This document shows, piece after piece, positions 1 through 4,867 of a stretch of DNA of 8,743 nucleotides. Below the pieces are notes generated by a model. It was not told the DNA's origin and did not search any database. It saw only the letters and a program-made list of their open reading frames with translations. The translations under genes and the position numbers were made by a program. The number at the start of each line of letters is the position of its first letter. Positions within the stretch are counted from its first letter, which is position 1. This DNA comes from Spirochaetaceae bacterium (GTDB lineage: Bacteria; Spirochaetota; Spirochaetia; Treponematales; Breznakiellaceae), in contig JAITHR010000076.1 of assembly GCA_031279895.1 (NCBI GenBank), positions 1 through 8,743 on the forward strand, given 5' to 3'.

Positions 1-394
1 AATTTCTGCTCTGGAACCCCGGAATTCTGTCACGGAAATGCGTATTTCCAGGACGGCAGGACGTATTTCCAGGACGGAAGGACGTATTTCCGTGACGGAA
101 ATGCGTATTTCCAGGACGGCAGGACGTATTTCCAGGACGGAAGGACGTATTTCCGTGACGGAAATGCGTATTTCCAGGACGGAAATGCGTATTTCCAGGA
201 CGGAAATACGTATTTCCAGGACGGAAATGCGTGTTTCCAGGACGGAAATACGTATTTCCAGGACGGAAATACGTATTTCCAGGACGGAAATGCGTATTTC
301 CAGGACGGAAATACGTGTTTCCAGGGCGGAAATACGTGTTTCCAAGGCGGAATTCCCTGTTTCCAAAGCGGGGAGACGTGTCTCTAACTCTCTA
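1..394. repeat. 21-bp tandem array of overlapping palindromes
   Basis: From position 38 the sequence is about 17 consecutive 21-bp units with consensus ATGCGTATTTCCAGGACGGA plus A; a decayed unit lies before 38. Three consecutive units (38-100) are repeated exactly at 101-163, a 63-bp higher-order duplication. Later units decay progressively (311-394). Each unit carries the arms CGTATTTCC and GGAAATACG around AGGAC, and unit junctions form the perfect 16-bp palindrome GGAAATACGTATTTCC at 202-217, 244-259 and 265-280. Read on the plus strand from 38 it would give a 119-residue heptad protein (MRISRTE-like, stop at 395-397). However, the unit is a multiple of three and has no stop in any of the six frames, so a long open frame is expected by chance. 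No Shine-Dalgarno sequence stands before position 38. I treat it as a non-coding minisatellite; coding is possible but unsupported. Confidence 0.9.
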
Positions 395-511
395 TGAATA
401 AAAGACTTACCGCAGCCTCCGGCCCGTCTCCGACGGCTTCATAAGCGTCATGCCACGCGCCCCAAACCACGACAAGCCCCGAAGTGCGCACAACAACGTA
501 CAGCTCGCAAA

Positions 512-723
512 CCGTCGGAGACGGCGCGGAGCGTAGCCGCGCCTGGGCAGTGCAAGCTCACTCACCGGACAAGGTGTTGCACCATTAAGAAACAACAGTG
601 CTGGAACCGTCGGAGACGGCGGAGACGGCGCGGAGCGTAGCCGCGCCTGGGCAGTGCAAGCCCACTCACCGGACAAGGTGTTGCACTACTCGGAAACAAC
701 AGTGCTGGAACCGTCGGAGACGG
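512..723 (+). repeat. Two 104-bp direct repeats of the dispersed family
   Basis: Each unit runs from one 13-bp core CCGTCGGAGACGG to the next. It contains a second hairpin (stem GGCGCGG/CCGCGCC with loop AGCGTAG, at 523-543 and again at 627-647), then the conserved block CACCGGACAAGGTGTTGCAC, then an AACAACAG block and the next core. The two units are offset by 104 bp and differ at only a few bases, so the duplication is recent. Related units lie at 3382-3500 and, inverted, at 8544-8743. Confidence 0.85.
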
Positions 724-879
724 CGGAAGACGGGGGCATGACCGCGTATTTCTCCGCCCGTTTCGTGAACTCGCGGAGCGAGGCCGGGCACTGGGGGTCG
801 ATCGCGGCAATCATCGTCCCCCGCGCTGATAACCCCACGGGCGCCGCCGGCGGCGGAGGCACATAAGCGTCCCGCGGAG

Positions 880-912
880 CGCGGCAAAGCGGTCTCAGTC
901 CGCTGTGCCGCG
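880..912 (+). other. Imperfect GC-rich hairpin upstream of the TPR operon
   Basis: The stem is GCGGCA (881-886) with TGCCGC (906-911), one A-G mismatch, then AGCGG (888-892) with CCGCT (900-904). The loop is TCTCAGT (893-899), and one further C-G pair closes it at 880/912. No T tract follows, so it is unlikely to be an intrinsic terminator. It may be a structural part of the repeat cluster. Confidence 0.45.
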
Positions 913-970
913 GTATCAGGATGCTTATGAAGCCGTCGGAGACGGGCCGGAGGCTGCGTCGGAGACGGCG

Positions 971-999
971 GGAAGCCGAAAGGCTTCCGTATATTTTTT
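971..999 (+). terminator. Terminator-like hairpin just before the TPR operon
   Basis: A perfect 7-bp stem GGAAGCC (971-977) / GGCTTCC (982-988) is closed by a GAAA tetraloop and followed by GTATATTTTTT (989-999). This is the form of an intrinsic terminator. It lies directly before the Shine-Dalgarno sequence (1000-1004) of the first TPR gene, so it could terminate transcription coming from the left or act as a leader attenuator. The stem is short and the T tract imperfect, so the function is inferred. Confidence 0.4.
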
Positions 1000-1010
1000 G
1001 GAGGTTTCAA

Positions 1011-1811
1011 ATGAAACGCACTTTTTTTAAGACGGGAATACTCGGCATGGCGCTGGTATTCAGATTAACGGTTCCTGTTTCAGCCCAGTCTTATGATTGG
1101 GAGAGGGAGTTGCGGGACGCCTATCTGGGGATGCAGAACTTTATGTTCGGCTACAACCTCATTACGGACCTGCTTAACGAAGCCCTTGAGCAGGAGATTA
1201 AACAGGCGACCAGGCAAGGGGAGGAAAAAGCCGCGCAGTTTACGCGGTATTTTAAGGCCGGAGAGGAATGTATGGGCAGAGGGGACTATGACGGGGTTAT
1301 CAGCAATATGACTCAAGCCATAGGCATCAACCCCGCGCCAGCAATGTCCTATGTGAATCGAAGTATAGCCTATGCCAATAAGGGCGACCCGGACCGGGCC
1401 ATTGCGGATGCGAATCAGGCATTGCGGATCGACCCCAATAACTGGCTCGCCTATTTTCCACGAGGTCAAATGTATGTACTTAAGGGAAACTATGATCAGG
1501 CCATCGCGGATTTAACTCAGGCGCTTCAGCGGGACCCCGCTAACGCAACGGACTTTATTGCAAAGGCCTACAACAACCGGGGCGATGCGTATAACGGGAA
1601 GGGCGACTACGACCAGGCCATCGCGGATGCTACCCGTGCGATACAGATTGATTCAAACTTTGCAAATCCCTATCGGCATCGCGGCGTTGCGTATATGAGA
1701 AAAGGGGACTACCCGAAAGCGCGGGCTGACCTGGAGAAAGCCTTGCAGCTTGACCCGACTAATAATTTAGCCCGGGACAATCTCGAAGAGCTTCGGAAGA
1801 AAGGTTATTAA
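1011..1811 (+). CDS. Exported TPR protein A
   Basis: The product is 266 residues. ATG 1011 is chosen because GGAGG (1000-1004) sits 6 nt upstream and the protein then opens with a signal peptide: basic MKRTFFK, a hydrophobic core, and a likely signal peptidase I site after VSA at residue 25. The same frame extends upstream to 921, but that extra segment is arginine-rich and repeat-derived. After the signal comes a motif shared with the third operon gene (DWERELRDAYLGMQ then FMFGYNL, about residues 29-50) and a Glu/Gln-rich linker. About five tetratricopeptide repeats follow (near 79-110, 113-144, 147-178, 185-218 and 221-252) with typical phrases such as GDYDQAIAD and ALRIDPN. TPRs are protein-binding scaffolds, so a periplasmic or envelope scaffold role is inferred; the partner is unknown. 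The stop at 1809-1811 overlaps the ribosome binding site of the next gene, indicating an operon. No gene symbol is recognised. Confidence 0.9.
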   Translation: MKRTFFKTGILGMALVFRLTVPVSAQSYDWERELRDAYLGMQNFMFGYNLITDLLNEALEQEIKQATRQGEEKAAQFTRYFKAGEECMGRGDYDGVISNMTQAIGINPAPAMSYVNRSIAYANKGDPDRAIADANQALRIDPNNWLAYFPRGQMYVLKGNYDQAIADLTQALQRDPANATDFIAKAYNNRGDAYNGKGDYDQAIADATRAIQIDSNFANPYRHRGVAYMRKGDYPKARADLEKALQLDPTNNLARDNLEELRKKGY

Positions 1812-1816
1812 GGAGG
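1810..1816 (+). promoter_or_regulatory. Ribosome binding site of the second operon gene
   Basis: AAGGAGG lies 7 nt before ATG 1824 and overlaps the TAA stop (1809-1811) of the preceding gene, a coupled arrangement. The same layout, Shine-Dalgarno then AACGG then ATGA, recurs at 2030-2043 and 2328-2342. Confidence 0.85.
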
Positions 1817-1823
1817 AAACGGA

Positions 1824-2345
1824 ATGAACAAAGTCAATGAAAAAATCGCGGAAGCGACTGATGAAATTACGCAAAAACCAAGCGCGGAGGCGCATGAACG
1901 GCGCGGCGATTTATATACCGGTGAAGGCAGGCATGGTGAGGCAGCCGGTGATTATCATCAAGCAACCTTATTGGACAATTCAAATGTAAAACTCCACAAA
2001 AAACGGCTGGATGCTCTTAGAAATGATTTAAGGAGTAACGGAATGAATAAGATGTTTACCACAATCAAAGACCTTGTTGTAACGAACAAACAGGGAATCA
2101 GTATCAGTTTCCCTTGTAACCAATGCGGAAAACCGGTCAACGAGGATTATCCCCTGCCCCGTCTGAACGGACAAAACCAGCCCGGACCGGCGCAATCAGA
2201 GCATACCGCACTCTGTCTGTCCTGCAAAAAGAGTTATGAGATAACCCTTCAGGTTGATGCCTCCAGCAGTACGCAGGGTACGGTTTATATCAATCCGTGC
2301 GTTGAGGCATTAACGCTTCAGCCCCATGAGGAGGCAACGGTATGA
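1824..2345 (+). CDS. Small TPR plus zinc-ribbon-like protein
   Basis: The product is 173 residues with no signal peptide or membrane segment, so probably cytoplasmic. Residues about 22-62 form one TPR-like helical pair (AHERRGDLYTGEGRHGEA and following). Residues 74-173 carry two cysteine pairs, CNQC (C98, C101) and CLSC (C131, C134), spaced like a zinc ribbon, within an otherwise unrecognised domain; zinc binding is inferred. An in-frame ATG at 2043 (residue 74) has its own AAGGAG (2030-2035) at 7-nt spacing, so the cysteine domain may also be made alone as a 100-residue protein. Base composition is lower in GC than the flanking genes, near 35-37 percent by hand count over 1981-2100. The ATGA overlap at 2342-2345 with the next gene implies translational coupling. 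Function unknown; a regulator or adaptor tied to the two exported TPR proteins is a guess. Confidence 0.82.
   Translation: MNKVNEKIAEATDEITQKPSAEAHERRGDLYTGEGRHGEAAGDYHQATLLDNSNVKLHKKRLDALRNDLRSNGMNKMFTTIKDLVVTNKQGISISFPCNQCGKPVNEDYPLPRLNGQNQPGPAQSEHTALCLSCKKSYEITLQVDASSSTQGTVYINPCVEALTLQPHEEATV
2030..2045 (+). promoter_or_regulatory. Internal ribosome binding site and ATG inside the second operon gene
   Basis: AAGGAG (2030-2035) is followed after 7 nt by ATG 2043, in frame with the surrounding gene. The stretch TTAAGGAG-TAACGG-AATGAA closely matches the true start region of the same gene at 1808-1829. Deleting one T from GATTTAAGG (about 2025-2033) would create a TAA stop just before this site. 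That suggests an older two-gene arrangement now fused, or a functional internal start. Confidence 0.5.
2328..2334 (+). promoter_or_regulatory. Ribosome binding site of the third operon gene
   Basis: GAGGAGG lies 7 nt before ATG 2342 and inside the end of the preceding coding sequence. The stop TGA (2343-2345) and start ATG (2342-2344) overlap as ATGA, a classic coupled start. Confidence 0.85.
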
Positions 2346-2557
2346 GACGCGGATTAACGGCGGCATTCGTCGGGGCGGCGGCGCTGTTTCTCACTGCGCC
2401 GGCAAACGGGCAGTCATGGGAATGGCAGAGAGAGTTTCAGGACGCCTATATCGGGATGCAAAGCTTCCTGTTCGGCTACAATTTGTTCTGGGATCTGGTG
2501 GCGGCGGAGCTTTCCCTTAAGGCCGGTCAAAAGGCGGCGGTTCCGGTCCCTCGTTAA
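2342..2557 (+). pseudogene. Exported TPR protein B, 5' part before a frameshift
   Basis: The start is fixed by GAGGAGG at 7 nt and the ATGA overlap with the previous gene. The 71-residue product begins with a signal peptide (MRRG, then a hydrophobic core rich in Ala and Leu, probable cleavage after ANG at residue 23). The mature start SWEWQREFQDAYIGMQ then FLFGYNL closely matches protein A. The frame stops at 2555-2557, but the rest of the expected protein continues in the -1 frame, open from 2521 to 3231. The simplest repair is one extra A in the AAAA run at 2529-2532, giving a GQKGGGSGPSLN junction. Spacing from the FGYNL motif to the first TPR then matches protein A within two residues. 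Alternatives are a sequencing error, phase variation or ribosomal slippage at A-AAG. If slippage or repair applies, the intact product would be about 296 residues. Confidence 0.75.
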
Positions 2558-2574
2558 ATACGATAAATACGGTC

Positions 2575-3231
2575 TTGCGCTACGGTAACCGCGCCTTGGA
2601 GTGCATGCAAGTCGAGGATTTCGACGGCGCGATCAGTAATCTCACCGGTTTGCTTAACGCGGATAGTTCCTATTCGGTTTTCCACGCCCTCCGCGGAGCC
2701 GCGTACTTCCGCAAAAACGATGACCGCCGCGCCCTGGCAGATATAAATCAGGCAATACGCATAGACTCTTCGGTTCCTTTCTACTTCCAGTTCCGGTCTA
2801 TGATAAATACGCGGCTCGGTCAGTACGCGCACGTGGCGGAGGATTATACGCATCTTTTACAATCCGATCCGAATAACGCGGAGTTCTACGCGGGCCGGGG
2901 CTCGGCGTATAACGCCCTGCGGAACTACCCCCTGGCAATCGCCGACTTTACCCAAGCGCTCCGGCTCAATCCCCATGACACGCCGGCGTATCGCGGCAGG
3001 GCCGACGCCTACAGCAACAGCCGGCAGTACGACCGGGCCATCGAGGATTACACCCGGGTATTGGCGCTCAACCCCAACATCACTGAAGCCTATTGCAATC
3101 GGGGGTACACCTATTATCAGAAAGGGGATTACCCGCGGGCCAAAGCCGATTTTCTGGAAGCCCGGGCACTTGAACCGGGGCTTCCCACTGCGGAAGAAGG
3201 GCTTGCGTTCTTGGCCCGAAAGGGCTTCTAA
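2575..3231 (+). CDS. TPR protein B, 3' part with TPR array
   Basis: The frame is open from 2521; 2575 (TTG) is merely the first possible start after the upstream stop and has no Shine-Dalgarno sequence, nor does ATG 2605 have a good one. I read it as the body of the gene begun at 2342. It encodes about six TPRs: LRYGNRALECMQVEDFDGAI, then the FHALRGAAYFRKNDDRRALA, FYFQFRSMINTRLGQY, AEFYAGRGSAYNALRNYPLA, AYRGRADAYSNSRQYDRA and AYCNRGYTYYQKGDYPRA repeats. It ends LARKGF, parallel to LRKKGY of protein A, which supports paralogy along the full length. Read alone it lacks a signal peptide and would stay in the cytoplasm; joined to the 5' part it would be exported. Two hairpins and a short T run follow the stop, so this is probably the end of the operon. 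Confidence 0.8.
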   Translation: MRYGNRALECMQVEDFDGAISNLTGLLNADSSYSVFHALRGAAYFRKNDDRRALADINQAIRIDSSVPFYFQFRSMINTRLGQYAHVAEDYTHLLQSDPNNAEFYAGRGSAYNALRNYPLAIADFTQALRLNPHDTPAYRGRADAYSNSRQYDRAIEDYTRVLALNPNITEAYCNRGYTYYQKGDYPRAKADFLEARALEPGLPTAEEGLAFLARKGF

Positions 3232-3233
3232 CC

Positions 3234-3264
3234 GCCGTCTCCGACGGCAGCCTCCGGCTGTTTT
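3234..3264 (+). terminator. Candidate terminator after the TPR operon
   Basis: Starting 3 bp after the stop codon are two adjacent hairpins: GCCGTC/GACGGC around TCC (3234-3248) and CAGCC/GGCTG around TCC (3248-3260), the latter followed by TTTT (3261-3264). Position and T run fit an intrinsic terminator, but the first hairpin is also the core of the dispersed repeat, so it may be incidental. Confidence 0.45.
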
Positions 3265-3500
3265 AAACGGCTTCCTGCGGAGTGCGGCAAAGCGGGCCGC
3301 CTCCGGCGGTTCCATAAGCGTCATGCGAAGCGCTCCGAACAACGCGCCGCCCCTTACTACGCGCAACAACGCGGCGTTTGCAAACCGCCCGCCGCTGCGC
3401 GAAGCGTAGCCGCGCCTTAGCAGCACTGAATCGCTAACCGGACAGGGTGTTGCACTACTCTGAAGCAACAGGCGGCCATGTTTGAAACCGTCGGAGACGG
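3234..3500 (+). repeat. Dispersed hairpin repeat, copy between the TPR operon and murA
   Basis: This occupies most of the 313-bp gap 3232-3544. Positions 3313-3455 align without gaps to 440-582, about 73 percent identical by hand count (105 of 143). The copy includes the CATAAGCGTC box, the GCGCAACAACG block, the GCGAAGCGTAGCCGCGCC hairpin, the ACCGGACAGGGTGTTGCAC block and a terminal CCGTCGGAGACGG (3488-3500); another core is at 3235-3247. The minus-strand open frame across it is not annotated as a gene: hand-counted differences between the two copies fall 15, 13 and 10 at its third, first and second codon positions, which shows no clear coding signature. Confidence 0.85.
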
Positions 3501-3509
3501 CGGAGACGG

Positions 3510-3538
3510 TTGACGGGGCGGGGGGGAACCGATAGAGT
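3510..3538 (+). promoter_or_regulatory. Candidate sigma-70-type promoter of murA
   Basis: TTGACG (3510-3515, 5 of 6 to the -35 consensus) is separated by 17 bp from TAGAGT (3533-3538, 4 of 6 to the -10 consensus). The expected transcription start is within a few bases of ATG 3545, which would give a leaderless or nearly leaderless transcript and would explain the missing Shine-Dalgarno sequence. The -35 begins 9 bp after the last repeat core. Not proven. Confidence 0.45.
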
Positions 3539-3544
3539 TTCTCC

Positions 3545-4867
3545 ATGGATCAGTACCTTATTGAAGGCGGATACCCCATACAGGGAACCATCAAAGCCAG
3601 CGGCAACAAAAACGCCGCTCTTCCCTGCGTTGCCGCGGCGCTCCTTACCGGAGATCCGGTAACTCTCAGAAATATCCCCGCTATAGAAGACGTGCAAGTT
3701 ATGCTGGAGGTCTACCGCGCCTTGGGCGGAACCGTTGACGAGCTAGGGCCCAATACCTACCGGCTGCAAACCGGAAATATACTCACCGCCGAAATCCCTC
3801 TTGAATACGCCCGCAGGATTCGGGCTTCAATCCTTTTCGCGGGACCGCTCCTTGCCCGCACGGGCAAAGCGGTGCTTCCCCCCCCGGGCGGGGACGTTAT
3901 CGGACGGCGCAGGCTGGATACCCACTTTCTCGCGCTCACCGAACTGGGCGCCGAGGTCCTAAGCAACGGCTCTTTCGTGTTCACCGCCCGCGCCTTGCGG
4001 GGCGCGGATATATTTCTGGACGAAGCGTCGGTTACGGCCACGGAAAACGCGGTCATGGCGGCGTCTCTTGCCACGGGAAAAACCACGCTCACCAACGCGG
4101 CAAGCGAACCCCACGTGCAGGACCTCTGCGCCATGCTGGTACGCATGGGCGCCCGCATCCAGGGCATAGGCTCCAATATCCTCACGATCGAGGGGGTTTC
4201 GCGCCTTGGGGGGTGCGATTTTGAAATCGGCGCGGATTTCATGGAGGTCGGGTCGTTCATCGGCCTTGCGGCGGCCACGCGGGGGGAACTCTGCATACAG
4301 GGGACCCTTGCGCGGGACCTGCGTCCCGCGAAGATAGCGTTCGGCAAACTCGGTATCCTGTGGGAGCATGAGGGGAACACGGTGCGTATCCCCAAAGATC
4401 AGAGCCTCGCGGTAAACTGCGACCTTGGCGGCATGATACCCAAGATCGACGACGCCCCCTGGCCCGGATTTCCGCCGGACCTTACCAGCATCGTTACGGT
4501 GATAGCCACGCAGGTACGCGGCACCGTGCTTATCCACGAGAAAATGTTCGAGTCCCGTATGTTCTTTGTGGACAAACTGATTGCCATGGGCGCGAGAATC
4601 GTGCTGTGCGACCCCCATCGGGCGGTGGTTTCCGGGCCGACCAGCCTCGCGGGAGCGGAACTTCACAGCCCGGACGTGCGGGCGGGTATGGCAATGGTCA
4701 TCGCGGCCATGTGCGCCGAAGGCAAAAGCGTTATCCGCAACGTATACCAGATAGAAAGGGGCTACGAAAACCTCGTCTCCCGCCTGTCGGCCCTGGGCGC
4801 GCGCATAACCGGCGGCCCGGAAGGAGGCTCCCCTGGGATGGAGACGGAGGCCGGGGACCGCTTATAG
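3545..4867 (+). CDS. murA: UDP-N-acetylglucosamine 1-carboxyvinyltransferase (MurA)
   Basis: The 440-residue product catalyses the first committed step of peptidoglycan synthesis in the cytoplasm, moving enolpyruvate from phosphoenolpyruvate to UDP-GlcNAc. Family landmarks: the N-terminal substrate loop SGNKNAALP (K22, N23), the [17 protein letters not shown] catalytic loop, [10 protein letters not shown] (D312, matching E. coli D305), [12 protein letters not shown] (R338, matching R331) and [10 protein letters not shown] near the end (R405). The length is slightly above the usual near 420. The residue matching E. coli Cys115 is Asp117 (codon 3893-3895). This natural variant is known in some MurA enzymes, is compatible with activity, and removes the thiol alkylated by fosfomycin. 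ATG 3545 gives the normal family N-terminus (MDQYLIEGG), although no good Shine-Dalgarno sequence precedes it. The 3' end overlaps the convergent cyclase gene by 6 bp. Confidence 0.95.
   Translation: MDQYLIEGGYPIQGTIKASGNKNAALPCVAAALLTGDPVTLRNIPAIEDVQVMLEVYRALGGTVDELGPNTYRLQTGNILTAEIPLEYARRIRASILFAGPLLARTGKAVLPPPGGDVIGRRRLDTHFLALTELGAEVLSNGSFVFTARALRGADIFLDEASVTATENAVMAASLATGKTTLTNAASEPHVQDLCAMLVRMGARIQGIGSNILTIEGVSRLGGCDFEIGADFMEVGSFIGLAAATRGELCIQGTLARDLRPAKIAFGKLGILWEHEGNTVRIPKDQSLAVNCDLGGMIPKIDDAPWPGFPPDLTSIVTVIATQVRGTVLIHEKMFESRMFFVDKLIAMGARIVLCDPHRAVVSGPTSLAGAELHSPDVRAGMAMVIAAMCAEGKSVIRNVYQIERGYENLVSRLSALGARITGGPEGGSPGMETEAGDRL

Larger units (their letters stand above)
411..958. repeat. 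Repeat cluster with 39-bp inverted ends
   Basis: This fills most of the 613-bp gene-free stretch 398-1010. The left end (411-449) is the reverse complement of the right end (920-958) over 39 bp with one mismatch (447 against 922). Inside are two 104-bp direct repeats (roughly 515-618 and 619-722). A unique part (about 740-880) contains no convincing gene. The 13-bp hairpin core CCGTCGGAGACGG, or its complement, occurs at 424-436, 512-524, 607-619, 711-723 and 933-945, with a near copy at 956-968. No target-site duplication is visible at the edges. It could be a non-autonomous mobile element, or repeated insertion of a smaller modular repeat in both orientations. The open frames across it are repeat shadows and are not annotated as genes. 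Confidence 0.7.

Noticed and set aside
38..397. 119-residue heptad protein MRISRTE...
   Set aside because: The repeat is open in all six frames, there is no ribosome binding site, and the codons simply echo a palindromic tandem repeat. Kept as a repeat.
407..676. Minus-strand repeat peptide with ATPCPVS and RRGYA, also seen in the copies at 3313-3500 and 8544-8743
   Set aside because: The frame is kept between copies, but hand-counted differences for 440-582 against 3313-3455 are 15, 13 and 10 at third, first and second codon positions, giving no clear purifying selection. The frames also run through hairpin repeats and into promoter or gene sequence.
512..723. CRISPR-like array, with 13-bp cores regularly separated by about 90-105 bp
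   Set aside because: The intervening segments are copies of each other rather than unique spacers, the core is too short, and no cas genes are present.
654..866. 70-residue plus-strand frame in the repeat cluster
   Set aside because: It begins inside the 104-bp repeat, has no ribosome binding site and no recognisable domain.
990..995. TATATT as a -10 box for the TPR operon
   Set aside because: There is no acceptable -35 at 16-18 bp upstream, and the start would fall on the ribosome binding site. More likely the tail of the hairpin at 971-988.
921..1010. Upstream extension of TPR protein A by 30 residues
   Set aside because: It is Arg-rich repeat-derived sequence with no Shine-Dalgarno; ATG 1011 has GGAGG at 6 nt and starts a signal peptide.
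3959..4666. 235-residue minus-strand frame inside murA
   Set aside because: It is antisense to clear MurA motifs with no independent support.
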